From NCBI RefSeq assembly GCF_000186865.1, contig NW_008705565.1, positions 1,697,686 to 1,761,685 of the forward strand: DNA of 64,000 nucleotides, given 5' to 3'. This DNA comes from Aureococcus anophagefferens (Eukaryota > Sar > Pelagophyceae > Pelagomonadales > Pelagomonadaceae). The position numbers and the translations under genes are program-made. Positions 46,535 through 55,950 of the stretch are shown here, in pieces (within the stretch, counting starts at the first letter, position 1; every line of letters begins with the position of its first letter). The notes beneath the pieces are model-generated. The model was not told where the DNA came from. It worked only from the letters and a program-made list of their open reading frames with translations, and did no database searches.

Positions 46535-47455
46535 ATGGTTCGCTTTGTTGCATCTCCTCTGCTGCTCCTGCCAATCGTCTCCGCGCTCAAAACATTGCCA
46601 CGTATCGCGACGCCATCGTCGAGATCGCTCGCGGCCGCCGCCACGGCGACGAAATCGCTGACGCCGCTCGCCGCCGCCGCCGGTACGTCGCTGGTCACCG
46701 ATCGGCGCCGAGCCGGCGACGCGGAGGCGGACGCCGCCGAGGAACGGCTGTGCCAGGAAGCGCTGGTGCGCGCGCGCGTGGCCAAGCGCTGCGTCGTGCC
46801 CGCCTACGCCGCCTCCGCGGCGCTCGCTCTCGTCGCGCCGGCGGCGCCGCTGCCGCAGCAGGCGCTCGCGGTCGGGTCCGCGCTGAGCGTCGTCCCCGCC
46901 ATCTCGGCGGCCTACGACTGCGTCGGCGAGGGCGACGCCACCGTGCCGCTGCGCGTCGCCGTCGCCGCCGCGTGCCTGCTGTCCGCGGCCTGGCTCGAGG
47001 CCGCGCCGCTGCTCAGCGGCGGCGCCGCGGCGTACGCGCCCTGGGCGCGCGCGGCGGGCGTCGGCGCCTTTGCGTACGGCGCGCTGGCCGTGCTGCCGCT
47101 CCGGCGGCCCGCGCCCGGCGGCTGGGAGCTGCGGCCGCGCGTCGACGCCCAGTGGGCGGCGCTCGCCGTCGGCCTCGCGGCCTGCGGCGCGCTCGCGGTC
47201 CTCGCGCCGCTGCCCCTGGCGGCGGCGCCCGCGGGCGTCACGGCGGCCTTCGCGCGCGCGCACGGGGTCTGGGTCCTGGCCGCGGCCTTCGCCGCGGCCC
47301 AGGTCGCGCGCGGGCCGACGCGGCGGCTCCGCAACGGCCTCTACGCCGCCGCGGCGGCGCAGCTGGTCTTCGCGCTCGCGCGGCTCGCCTTCGAGCGCGG
47401 GCCGCTCCAGGTCGCGGCCCTCGCGGTCTACGCGCTCCTCTGCATCAAGGCATGA
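46535..47455 (+). CDS. Multi-TM membrane protein, possibly plastid-targeted
   Basis: 306 residues from the ATG at 46535, divergent from STT3 with 138 nt between starts. An N-terminal signal-like segment (MVRFVASPLLLLPIVSALK) is followed by a Ser/Thr/Arg-rich stretch that could be a transit peptide. Six to eight Ala/Leu-rich TM helices then fill the rest. No family motif recognised. Its stop lies 9 nt from the convergent TMEM69-like gene. Confidence 0.7.
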   Translation: MVRFVASPLLLLPIVSALKTLPRIATPSSRSLAAAATATKSLTPLAAAAGTSLVTDRRRAGDAEADAAEERLCQEALVRARVAKRCVVPAYAASAALALVAPAAPLPQQALAVGSALSVVPAISAAYDCVGEGDATVPLRVAVAAACLLSAAWLEAAPLLSGGAAAYAPWARAAGVGAFAYGALAVLPLRRPAPGGWELRPRVDAQWAALAVGLAACGALAVLAPLPLAAAPAGVTAAFARAHGVWVLAAAFAAAQVARGPTRRLRNGLYAAAAAQLVFALARLAFERGPLQVAALAVYALLCIKA

Positions 47456-47464
47456 TCGTAAAAC

Positions 47465-47959
47465 TCACGGCGCCTTAAATCGCGCGTGGCTGCTCTGGAG
47501 CGACGCGACGGCGACGACGGTGAGCGGCACGCGCAGGCTCAGGTAGCTGCGCGGCACGAGCGCCGCGCGCCAGCACTGGAGATCCACGGCCATGGCCGCG
47601 GCGAGCCCGGCGCTCAGCGCGTCGAGCGACAGCGGCGCGGGCGTCGACGCGCAGGGCCACGCGAGGAGCGACGGCGTGACGCCCCAGACGAGGCGGAACG
47701 CGTTGGCGCGCGGCGACGCCGGCGGCGACCCGCCGAGCGCGAAGCCCCAGTGCGGCGCGCCGAGGAACGAGAGGATCATGCAGCCGTACGTGACCTGCAG
47801 CTCCGTCGCGTTGAGCGACGGCCGGCCCAGGAGTTGGCGCAGCGGGCCCAGTCGGTCGTCGACGTCGAGTTGCGCCGCGCCCGGCTTCGAGAGCGCGCAA
47901 AACGGGATGAGGCCGCCGGCGCCGAGCGCGGCGACGAGCGGCGACGGGAAGAGGCTCAT
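47465..47959 (-). CDS. TMEM69 / DUF3429-like membrane protein
   Basis: 164 residues from the ATG at 47959. The motif order fits DUF3429: GAGGLIPFCAL near the start, YGCMILSFLGAPHWGFAL in the middle, then WGVTPSLLAWP. Four TM helices are expected. Bacterial and mitochondrial relatives have unknown function. The assignment rests on these three motifs. Confidence 0.8.
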   Translation of the reverse strand: MSLFPSPLVAALGAGGLIPFCALSKPGAAQLDVDDRLGPLRQLLGRPSLNATELQVTYGCMILSFLGAPHWGFALGGSPPASPRANAFRLVWGVTPSLLAWPCASTPAPLSLDALSAGLAAAMAVDLQCWRAALVPRSYLSLRVPLTVVAVASLQSSHARFKAP

Positions 47960-48075
47960 TGTGCAGCGCTGCAACGTCGCACGTGCTGCCACCAGCAGAC
48001 CTGCCGAGCACCAGCACCGGGGCCGGAGAGCGGCAGCGTCTCGGCAGCATCGATGCAAGGTTGGCTCGCCCCCAG

Positions 48076-48197
48076 GGCTGCGTGTAATCATGGTGTTTTG
48101 GACCGCCTTCCTGCTGGCGCAAGCCACGACCCGCCCCCTGGGGCTGCGCGTAATCATGGTGTGTTGGACCGCCTTCCTGCTGGCGCAAGCCACGACC
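48076..48197 (+). repeat. 66-bp tandem duplication of a signal-peptide segment
   Basis: 48076-48131 and 48142-48197 are nearly identical (two differences in 56 nt) and are in frame 22 codons apart. Each encodes MV(F/C)WTAFLLAQATT with its own ATG. Confidence 0.9.
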
Positions 48198-49267
48198 GCC
48201 GAGACGCTCGGCGACATCGTGTACGGCAAGGTGCGCGCCGCGCCGGTGAAGTCGGGCGAGCTGCTCGGACCCTCGGGCCGAGCTATCTGCTCGAAGCGGC
48301 GGCGCCTCGAGGAGCCAGCGCGCAACACCTCCTGCGGCGCCGCGCCGCGCCCGAAGGTCGCCATCTGCGTCGCCGGCAACGCGCGGACCTTCGCGAACCC
48401 GGCGGTCCACGAGACGCTCAAGCGGAACCTCGCGGAGGCCTTTGGCGGCGACGCGTCGTTCTTCCTGCGGTTGAAGGCCCAGGACCGCGGCTGGAAGGTG
48501 CGTTGCCCCGGTGCGATTCTTCGAGGAAAGTCCAGTTGCACAGGGCGGCTCGGCCCGGGAGAACGCGGGCGACACGAGCCGCGTGCCGACGGACGACGTC
48601 GGCACGCTCGCGACGGCGGCGCGGAATCTGTGCGGGCCGCGGTCGGACGTCGCCGTCGCGGAGGTCGTCGTGGGCGAGGAGCGCCACGACGCGCCCGCGT
48701 GCCAGGTCAAGGCGGTCGAGATCCTCGCGGCGACGGGCGACGAGGCCTGGCGCGACGTCGAGTACCTGCAGAGCGGCGAGGCCGGCGCCCCGTCGACCAC
48801 GCCTCGCGGACCCGCCGCGCGCAGGCATCGCGCAGATCCACGACGCGGCCTGGTGCGGCGAGAAGATGCGCGACCACGAACGCAGCCGCGGCGTCGCGTT
48901 CGACACGGTCTTCAAGGTGCGGCCGGACCTCTCCTTCGTCGACCCCATGCCCCCCTTCTGCAAGTGGAACCGGGGCGTCGCCTGCCTCGCGCGGGACTGG
49001 CTCTTCATGCTCCCGGGCGACACGGGGCCCGACGCGCTGCGGGCGGGCTTCGCCGCGTTCACCGTCTGCGACCACATGATGTGGCCCCGCATCCTCGAGG
49101 CGTGGAACAACCAGGGCATCGGCAAGGCGCTGCGCGGGGACCAGAAGAGCGCGCGGCCGCCGGCGACGTCGCACCCGGACGCGTGGGCCGCGAGGGTGCG
49201 CGTCGTGCGGCCGCCCGGCGTCATGGGCAACACGGACAGCGCCCTCGACCCGGCTAAGTGCATCTAG
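48090..49267 (+). CDS. Secretory glycosyltransferase-like protein
   Basis: Exons 48090-48497, 48544-48775 and 48825-49267 give 360 residues. Introns of 46 nt (GT-AG) and 49 nt (GC-AG) are among the shortest here. The signal peptide is tandemly duplicated, and translation could start at 48090 or 48156. The body has VAICVAGNARTF, FKVRPDLSFVDPMPPF, DWLFMLPGDTGPDAL and a Cys pair. This looks like algal and plant proteins of a DUF7796-like glycosyltransferase-like family (inference). It is probably Golgi or secreted. The gene is convergent with the next, 24 nt apart. Confidence 0.78.
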
Positions 49268-49295
49268 ATGGTCCCAGCGCCCTCGACCCGGCTAA
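49237..49295. repeat. 21-bp direct repeat spanning two convergent stop codons
   Basis: A 21-nt word beginning CAGCGCCCTCGACC occurs at 49237-49257 and again at 49275-49295. The first copy lies in the last codons of the upstream gene. The second overlaps the stop of the minus-strand gene at 49292-49294. Confidence 0.85.
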
Positions 49296-51841
49296 CCCTG
49301 CTTGACGCGGAGCGCGCGGCCCCGGGAGAAGGTCTTGCCGGAGGGCGCGGCGGGCTGCGCCGCGGGCTCGGGCTCCGCGGCGCGCGGGCTCGCGGGCTTG
49401 AGCGCGCGGCCGCGGGCGAAGGTCCGGCCGCCGCCGGCGGGCTCGGGCTCCGCGGCGCGCGGGCTCGCGGGCTTGAGCGCGCGGCCGCGGGCGAAGGTCC
49501 GGCCGCCGCCGGCGGGCTCGGGCTCGGCGACGGGCGCGAGCGCGGCGGGCTCGAACGACGGCTCGCCGAGCACGCCCCGGGACGCGTCGGGCGTCGGCGA
49601 CGGCTGCGGCAACGGCTGCGGCGACGCGCGCTCCGCGCCGCCGCCGTCGACGGACCGGGTCGAGCTCGCCTGCTTCTTGAGCCGCTTCCGGCGGACGCGG
49701 GCCCGGAGCCGGAGCATGCGCGCCGCGAACGCGAACATGGACTTGGACGCCCTGGCGCGGATCTCGGCGGCGAGGAGCCGCTTCTTGGTCTCGAACTCGA
49801 CCTCGTCGTCCGTGAGGGCGACCGCGAGCACGGCGCCGCCGTCGACCTGGCTCGCGAGCGCCCGCTTCTGCTCGTCGTACGACTTTACGTCCGCGTCGAA
49901 GGCCGCCGTCCACGTCGCGACGGCCTCCTGCGCGTCGCTCCGTCGCGCCGTCGCGAAGCCGTGCGCCTCCGACGTTTCGAGGTCGAAGCCCACGACCCCC
50001 GTCGTCGCCGCCCGCGCCGCGCGCCGCGCGTAGGCCCGGGCCTCGGCCTCGAGCTCCGCGACGAGCGCGTCGCCCGCGTCCGTCCACGCCTTGCACGCGA
50101 CGCGCGCCTGGGACCGCTTCCGGTCGATCTCCGCGTCCCACTCCGCCTGGAGCGACGTCGCCAGCCGCTTGGAGAAGTGGTGCTCGGCCTTGGCGGCGAC
50201 CCAGGCCTGGGCCTTGGCCCGCTGCGCGTCGCACTCCCTCGTGTAGGCCTGCCAGACGTCCGCCAGCTTCGGGTCGGATTGGGCCTTCGCTTCCGCCGCG
50301 GCGATCCGATGCTCCGTCATGTAGTGGCGCTTGAGGAAGTTGTCCACGGAGAGCCCGCGGATGTTCCAGGATTTCGTCGGGGCCCGGCAGTTCGGCGGGT
50401 CCTCGGCCTCGTACTCGCGCGCGTCCGTCGAGTCCGACGCGGCGCCCCAGAGGGCCCCGTCGGCGACGACGGCCTCGAGGTCGTCGCAGCCCCAGTTCGC
50501 CAGGAACTCCTTGAAGGACGGCGTGCCCGGCTTCGCGGAGCCCGACCGGTACGCGGCGACGGTGCAGTGGTGCGACCCGCCGCCGCAGCGGAACGCGCCG
50601 GGCTCCCCCGGGACGAGGTACCAGGCGAAGTTCTGCGCGCAGCGGCTCACGTGCATGGCCGCGATGGCCGGGTGGAGCGGCGGCTTCGGGATGGCGCCCC
50701 CGGGCGGCGGCGCGACGGCCGCGGCGACGGTCCCGGCCGCGGCCTCGAGTGGAGGCGGCGGCGCGAGCTCGAGCCTCGGCGGGCAGGGCGGCGCCCGGGG
50801 CACGACGGGCCCGACGCCGAAGGCGTGGGACGCGCCGTCGCAGCGCCAGCGCGTCTTCGCGCAGTTCGCGCCCGCCTGCCACGGCGAGATGCCGCAGTAG
50901 CGCGCGCCGGCGACGTGCTTCCAGGAGCAGCAGAACGCGCGGCCCTCCCGGAAGCCGTGGTCGATCCACGCGCGCAGGCCCAGGGCCCGGGGCTCGCCGC
51001 GGCGGTCCGGCGCGACGAGGTCCAGGTCCCGCTCCACGGCCGTCGCGTCGGCCGTGGGGGCGACGCGCGCGTGCGTCCGCCGCCAGCCGCGCAGCGTGAG
51101 CGGCGCGCGGGGCCAGTGGCTCACGGGCGGGATCACGGGGCCCGTCCAGGACTGGGTCCCGGACACGGCGCCGCGCCACTCGCCCGCCGTCGCGACGTGC
51201 GTCTCCGATCCCTCCTTTTTTGGGAGCGTCGCGCCGTCGGGCACGCCCGCGTCGGCCCAGGGCGACTCGTGCGTGCTCTGCCCGCCGAGGACGACGAGCC
51301 GCGCCTCGAGCGCGAACATGAGCTCCTCGAGGCGCAGGCGCCGCGGGTGGCGGCCCAGGCGCCGGACGATGGCGCCCGCGAGCTTGGGGCCGAAGTCGAG
51401 GCCGAGCGCCCGGCGGAGCACGCCGCCCAGCGCGGCCGCGTCGACGCCCGGCGCGCCGGCGCCGTCCGCGGCGCGGAACTCGCGCAGCAGCGCGTGGCGC
51501 CGCGCGTGGGCCCGCGTCGCGACGACGGCGACGAGCAGGTTCGGCGACCGCGCGGCCTCGCAGAGCTCCGGCAGCCCCACGGCCTCGGCCTCGAGCGCGG
51601 CGACGGCCTCGGCGCCCTCGGCGCCGGCCTCGGCGAAGACCGACGCGAGCGTCTCCGGCTTCTGAGGGCCGTAGCGCTCGAGGAGCGCCAGCACGAAGAA
51701 GACGTCCTCGTCGGGCGCGCCCTCGAACCAGCGCCGCAGGCACCGCGACGCGCCGCTGGGCACCGTGGAGCGCTTCGGCTCGGGCGGCCGCGTGCGCTCC
51801 AGGTAGCCGCGCAGGGCGTCGTCGCCGTCGAGGAAGACCAT
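49292..51841 (-). CDS. Large orphan protein with Cys/His clusters and C-terminal repeats
   Basis: 849 residues, single exon from the ATG at 51841. Residues ~1-200 are helical and may be an ARM-like or EF-like region. Two Cys/His/Trp-rich segments (FCCSWKHVAGARYCGISPW ~330; HVSRCAQNFAWYLVPGE, FRCGGGSHHC ~430) could be zinc-binding modules of one duplicated type. A long charged helical region (~500-720) precedes a tail with two copies of EPEPAGGGRTFARGRALKPA and a degenerate third (SGKTFSRGRALR). No known family recognised. Confidence 0.7.
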   Translation of the reverse strand: MVFLDGDDALRGYLERTRPPEPKRSTVPSGASRCLRRWFEGAPDEDVFFVLALLERYGPQKPETLASVFAEAGAEGAEAVAALEAEAVGLPELCEAARSPNLLVAVVATRAHARRHALLREFRAADGAGAPGVDAAALGGVLRRALGLDFGPKLAGAIVRRLGRHPRRLRLEELMFALEARLVVLGGQSTHESPWADAGVPDGATLPKKEGSETHVATAGEWRGAVSGTQSWTGPVIPPVSHWPRAPLTLRGWRRTHARVAPTADATAVERDLDLVAPDRRGEPRALGLRAWIDHGFREGRAFCCSWKHVAGARYCGISPWQAGANCAKTRWRCDGASHAFGVGPVVPRAPPCPPRLELAPPPPLEAAAGTVAAAVAPPPGGAIPKPPLHPAIAAMHVSRCAQNFAWYLVPGEPGAFRCGGGSHHCTVAAYRSGSAKPGTPSFKEFLANWGCDDLEAVVADGALWGAASDSTDAREYEAEDPPNCRAPTKSWNIRGLSVDNFLKRHYMTEHRIAAAEAKAQSDPKLADVWQAYTRECDAQRAKAQAWVAAKAEHHFSKRLATSLQAEWDAEIDRKRSQARVACKAWTDAGDALVAELEAEARAYARRAARAATTGVVGFDLETSEAHGFATARRSDAQEAVATWTAAFDADVKSYDEQKRALASQVDGGAVLAVALTDDEVEFETKKRLLAAEIRARASKSMFAFAARMLRLRARVRRKRLKKQASSTRSVDGGGAERASPQPLPQPSPTPDASRGVLGEPSFEPAALAPVAEPEPAGGGRTFARGRALKPASPRAAEPEPAGGGRTFARGRALKPASPRAAEPEPAAQPAAPSGKTFSRGRALRVKQG

Positions 51842-52160
51842 CGAAGGGCAGCTGCGGCTGTTTCACCTCGGTCTCTAGCAAGCTTCAGAACCTCTGCGTA
51901 GCGCTGGGGCAGCCATCGTTGCGCACAACGACGGCATCATGAAGAGGAACGGCAAACAGCATCGCGGATCAATCGCGGCGGGAGCGTAGAGCTACAGCTC
52001 ATCGAGTCCTGTCGTCGCCAAGCGGAGTCTACTTCTATCGAGGCCACCGTCGCCGCCGCTGCAGCGCGTGCGTCGCTGTCGTCGGAACCGCAGCGAGTGC
52101 CGCGGACCCTACCAGGCGCCGTCGGAATCGCAGCAGCTCGGCAGCTCGCGGTCGACGGCC
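51842..52160. promoter_or_regulatory. Divergent promoter region, orphan / cold-shock genes
   Basis: 319 nt between divergent starts. It contains GTCGGAAC/CGCAGC-type repeats near 52080-52135. No defined element is recognised. Confidence 0.35.
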
Positions 52161-53177
52161 ATGGGCGGCATGCGCCCCGGCGAGGCGCCGTACCACGCGC
52201 CTTATTATGTGCCGTACCCGCCGCCGCCCGGCGCCTACGCGGCGCCAGCGCACGGGCCGGGCATGCCCTACTACGTGGCGAACCCCTATGCGCAACCCAT
52301 GATGCCGGCGCCGGTCGTCTACGCGGGCGCCGGCGGGTACGCGCCGCACCCCATCGCGCTGCAGCCCGTCCGCGACTGCGGCGGCGACCCGGCCTACCCC
52401 TACAAGCGCGCGCGGCGCGCGCGGCGCCGCCGGCCGGCGCGGAACCGCGCCGGCGACCACCCGGCCGTCTACCGGCCGCCGGACGGCGCGGCGGACGGAT
52501 CCGATCCGGAACCGGCGGACGCGCTCGCCGCGCTGTCGCTCGCGCCCTTCGTCGGCGGCGGCGCCCCCGCGCCGGCGGCGGGCGACGCGGTGCACCATCT
52601 CGACGCCGCCGGCGCCGCGGCGCGCGCGGCGGACGACCGGTCCCGGTCGCCGCCGCCGCCGCCGCCGCCGCCGCTCAAAGCGCGAGAGCGCACGGCGTCG
52701 GCCGTGTCCGCGGCGTCGAGCGAGCCGGCTCTCGAGCGGACGGCGGCCGCCGCGACGGCGACCATGTCCGACTACGAGCGCGAGTGGATCGCGGCCGCGC
52801 GCGGCGCGGGCGACGCGATCGCCGGCGAGGACCCGGACGCGCTCCGCGACTCGCTCCGCAAGGCCACCGAGGCGCGGCACACGGGCGTCGTGCGCTGGTA
52901 CACGGAGAAGAAGCACTACGGCTTCATCGAGTCCAAGGGCGCCTCGGCGACGGACCTCTTCGTCCACTCGTCGGAGCTCGAGGAGCCGCTCCGCGCGGGC
53001 GACACGGTCTCCTTCGTCATCGGCGAGCGCCGGGGCCGCTCCGCGGCGACCAAGGTCGAGGTCGTCGAGCGCGCGCCCCTCCCGCCGCCGGCGCAATCGG
53101 CCCTCGACCCCTACCAGGCCGCGTACCTCCCGCCGCCGCCCGCGTACCCGCCGCCGCCCGTCGTCTGGGCGAATTGA
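52161..53177 (+). CDS. Cold-shock domain RNA/DNA-binding protein
   Basis: 338 residues from the ATG at 52161 (GGCCATGG). The N-terminal part is Pro/Tyr/Ala-rich low complexity (APYHAPYYVPYPPPP), then comes a basic RRARRRR patch and an acidic/Ser region. Near the C-terminus (~240-303) is a full cold-shock domain: TGVVRWYTEKKHYGFIES (RNP1), DLFVHSSEL (RNP2), GDTVSFVIGERRGR. It has a Tyr/Pro tail. It binds single-stranded RNA or DNA and could act in mRNA storage or translation; the Pro/Tyr-rich flanks could favour condensates (inference). Confidence 0.9.
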   Translation: MGGMRPGEAPYHAPYYVPYPPPPGAYAAPAHGPGMPYYVANPYAQPMMPAPVVYAGAGGYAPHPIALQPVRDCGGDPAYPYKRARRARRRRPARNRAGDHPAVYRPPDGAADGSDPEPADALAALSLAPFVGGGAPAPAAGDAVHHLDAAGAAARAADDRSRSPPPPPPPPLKARERTASAVSAASSEPALERTAAAATATMSDYEREWIAAARGAGDAIAGEDPDALRDSLRKATEARHTGVVRWYTEKKHYGFIESKGASATDLFVHSSELEEPLRAGDTVSFVIGERRGRSAATKVEVVERAPLPPPAQSALDPYQAAYLPPPPAYPPPPVVWAN

Positions 53178-53224
53178 GGCGCGCGCGCGAGCGCGGGGTC
53201 TTGCGAAGTCTTAGAAGTTCGCTT

Positions 53225-53992
53225 CTAGACGTCGAGTTCGCGGGCGCCGCGCCAGAACGTGAAGACGTGGATGAAGACGTCCTCGGGGATTTCGATGAAG
53301 ACCTTCTCGTGCACGGCGACGCTCGACGGCGCGGTCGCGCGGCCCCCCGCGCGGAGCTCCGGAAGCGCCCGGCGGAGCGCGAGGAGCTCGGCGCGAGGGG
53401 CGGCGACGTACGGCGCCCAACCGCCCGCGGCATGGACGGCGCCGAGCAGGTTGGCCGCTACCTCACCGCCGACGTATTTGCGGGCCCGTGTCTCGGGGGT
53501 GTCCCCTTGTTGATTGACTACGTCCACCTCTGCGCCACGGCTCAGGAGCAGGCGTGTCATACGAGTGTGTCCGCGCTCGGCGGCACGGTGAAGGGCGGTG
53601 AATGAACCATTGGACTGAGCATTGACACGCGCGCCTCGGTCGAGTAGGAGCCGCGCAACGGCATAATTATTATTGAACGAGGCCGTTGCCAACGGCGATA
53701 CTCGAGAATGAAACCCTCCGAGGTCCACGTCCGCTCCGCGAGCGAGCATCTCTCGAGTTAGAATCGTGTTTCCATACTGCGCCGCAAGCCTGAGGAGCGT
53801 GTGACCGTTCTGTCCTGTCACGACGGCGTTACCAATTGATTTGAAGCGCGCGTTCGCCGCGCCCGGGTTGTTGAAAAAGTACGAGCGCGAAAAGTCCAAC
53901 CAAAATCGTGTTCGTCTCCCGCGACTAGAAGCATCCTCGACATCCTCCTCGAGTACTGGATCATCGTCCGAGTCGGTGTCCGAGTAGTTCAT
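53225..53992 (-). CDS. Ankyrin-repeat protein with C-terminal FW motif
   Basis: 255 residues from the ATG at 53992. An acidic N-terminus (SDTDSDDDP) precedes three to four ankyrin repeats (GHTLLRLAAQYGN, VSPLATASFNNNYAVARLLL, SFTALHRAAERGHTRMTRLL, GDTPETRARKY). The C-terminus IEIPEDVFIHVFTFWRG matches the shape of the ankyrin protein ending at 31093. The N-terminal two thirds have markedly lower GC than flanking genes. Protein-binding role inferred. Confidence 0.85.
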   Translation of the reverse strand: MNYSDTDSDDDPVLEEDVEDASSRGRRTRFWLDFSRSYFFNNPGAANARFKSIGNAVVTGQNGHTLLRLAAQYGNTILTREMLARGADVDLGGFHSRVSPLATASFNNNYAVARLLLDRGARVNAQSNGSFTALHRAAERGHTRMTRLLLSRGAEVDVVNQQGDTPETRARKYVGGEVAANLLGAVHAAGGWAPYVAAPRAELLALRRALPELRAGGRATAPSSVAVHEKVFIEIPEDVFIHVFTFWRGARELDV

Positions 53993-54190
53993 TTGTCAAA
54001 AGGAGAGCTGCTCGGCCAGGTCGGGGAAAGATGTTAATCAAACCAAGTGGCGGTAGGCGCGTCGGTGTGGGTCATCGAATGCGCGAGAGCGGCTAAATCA
54101 AAGCGCTGTTGCGGGTAACGACAGGCGCGCCGACAAAGGGAAGCAGGCTAAAAATCAGTGGCAAAAATTTTAATAATCGCTCGTCGCAAA
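53993..54190. promoter_or_regulatory. Divergent promoter region, ankyrin / exchanger genes
   Basis: 198 nt, AT-richer than average (AAAAATTTTAATAA near 54163). No clear element is recognised. Confidence 0.35.
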
Positions 54191-55909
54191 ATGGAGCGCC
54201 TCGCCGTCCTATGCGCCTGTGCGGTCGCCCTCGCGGCCGCCACCGTCGACGACTCGCGCCGCCTCGCCCTCGCGGCCGCCACCGGCGACGACTCGCGCCG
54301 CCTCGAGAGCGGCGGCACGCCCATCTACGACATGGCGCACCACACCTGGGGCTACGACGGCGTGAACATGCGGCGCGACTCGACCTTCCTCTCGTTTTTC
54401 GTCTTCCTCCTCATCGTGGCCCTCGTCGCCGGGTCGGGCGTTTCGCGGCGCTTCGCGTGGCTCCCCGAGGCCTGCGTCGTGTTGCTCGTCGGCGTCGTCG
54501 CGGGCCTGGTCTGCAAGGAGATCTACGACGCGCGGACGACGAAGCGCCAGCACACGTTCTTCACGAAGCCGCTCCTCGGCTTCGACAACTCGCTCTTCTT
54601 CCTCGCGCTGCTGCCGCCCATCATCTTCCACTCGGGCTACGAGCTGCGGCCGCGGTGGCTCGCGGCGAACTTCGGGACCATCGCGTCGCTGGCCGCGCTC
54701 GGCACGCTCGCGAGCTCCGTCGTCGTCGCCGTCGCGGTCCTCGCGTGGAGCTCCGCGGGCGGCCGCGGCGTGAGCTTCGCGGAGTGCCTGTCCTTCGGCG
54801 CGCTCGTGTCGGCGACGGACCCCGTGAGCGTGCTCGCGGTCTTCGCCGCGCGGCGCGTCGACAGGAAGCTCTTCTACCTCGTCTTCGGCGAGTCGGTGCT
54901 GAACGACGCCGTGGGCATCGTGCTCTTCAAGACGTTCTCGAAGCACGTGGGCAGCGCGAAGAGCTCGGGCGGGTCCGCGGCGCTCATCGCGTGCCTCGAC
55001 TTCTTCGTCATCTTCGGGGGGTCCATGGTCCTCGGCGCGGCGCTCGCGGCGCTCTGCGCGGGGCTCCTGCGGCTCCTGCGCCTGCCCCGGGGCGGCCGCG
55101 ACGCCGATGCGACGCACGCGGCGGCGAAGCTCCAGGTCGCCGTGCTCGCCATCTTCGTCTTCGCGCCGGCGTTCGTCGCGGAGCTCGTCGAGATGTCGGG
55201 CATCGTGACGACGCTCTTCGCGGCCATGGGCGCGCGCCACTGGTGCCGGCCGAACCTGGTCGACGACGCGCGCGCGTCCGCGGACGCGGTCTTCGCGACG
55301 CTCGCGCACCTCGCGGACGCGGCCGTCTTCCTCTACCTCGGCCTGAGCCTGCCGTTCGCGAACTGGGCGCGCGACTCGTCCGCCTCGCTTGTCGCCGTCG
55401 CGCTGGTCGCGTGCCTCGTCGGCCGCGCGTCCCACGTCTACCCCATCGCCCACGCGTTCAACCGCAAGGCGGCGCCGGGCGACGTCGTGCCGCCCAACTT
55501 CCAGCACATGCTCTGGTTCTCGGGGCTCCGCGGCGCGGTCGCGTTCTCCTGCGCGCACGCGTTCCCGAACGACAACGGCCACCGGGACCTCTTCGCGACG
55601 ACGACGTCGGCGCTCATCGTCGTGACCACGCTCGTCGGCGGCGCGACGACGGACGCGGCGCTCCGCGCGCTCGCGATCCCGACGGGCTGCGGCGACGGCG
55701 CGGACCCGCCGCGGCCGGCCCACTTTGGCTGCCTCGCGGCCGTCGACGCGGTCCTCTACCCGTGCCTCGTCGCGCCGGACGTCGACCCCGTGACGCCGCG
55801 CGGCGAGGCGGAGGCGCGCAGCGCGGGGGCGCAGCTCGAGCTCGCGCCCATGGCGCCCGACGACGCGGCGACGTGGAACCCCACGGTGGCGGCGGCCGGC
55901 GTGGCCTAG
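54191..55909 (+). CDS. Na+/H+ exchanger, CPA1/NHE family
   Basis: 572 residues from the ATG at 54191. A signal peptide with a 13-residue tandem duplication (ALAAATVDDSRRL / ALAAATGDDSRRL) precedes about 12 TM helices. Family hallmarks: FFLALLPPIIFHSGYEL, FGALVSATDPVSVLAVF, the ion-binding ND pair in FGESVLNDAVGIVLF (~232-246), and WFSGLRGAVAFSCA (~445). It exchanges Na+ or K+ for protons; with a signal peptide and short tail it most resembles endosomal/Golgi NHE members (inference). The short C-terminus lacks a long regulatory tail. Confidence 0.93.
   Translation: MERLAVLCACAVALAAATVDDSRRLALAAATGDDSRRLESGGTPIYDMAHHTWGYDGVNMRRDSTFLSFFVFLLIVALVAGSGVSRRFAWLPEACVVLLVGVVAGLVCKEIYDARTTKRQHTFFTKPLLGFDNSLFFLALLPPIIFHSGYELRPRWLAANFGTIASLAALGTLASSVVVAVAVLAWSSAGGRGVSFAECLSFGALVSATDPVSVLAVFAARRVDRKLFYLVFGESVLNDAVGIVLFKTFSKHVGSAKSSGGSAALIACLDFFVIFGGSMVLGAALAALCAGLLRLLRLPRGGRDADATHAAAKLQVAVLAIFVFAPAFVAELVEMSGIVTTLFAAMGARHWCRPNLVDDARASADAVFATLAHLADAAVFLYLGLSLPFANWARDSSASLVAVALVACLVGRASHVYPIAHAFNRKAAPGDVVPPNFQHMLWFSGLRGAVAFSCAHAFPNDNGHRDLFATTTSALIVVTTLVGGATTDAALRALAIPTGCGDGADPPRPAHFGCLAAVDAVLYPCLVAPDVDPVTPRGEAEARSAGAQLELAPMAPDDAATWNPTVAAAGVA
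54230..54307 (+). repeat. 39-bp tandem duplication in signal-peptide region
   Basis: Two 39-nt copies (54230-54268 and 54269-54307) differ at only a few bases. They encode LAAATxDDSRRLx at the start of the exchanger. Confidence 0.9.
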
Positions 55910-55950
55910 GAGCGGCGGCGGGGACGGGCGGGTAAAATAGGCGCGCTCCT

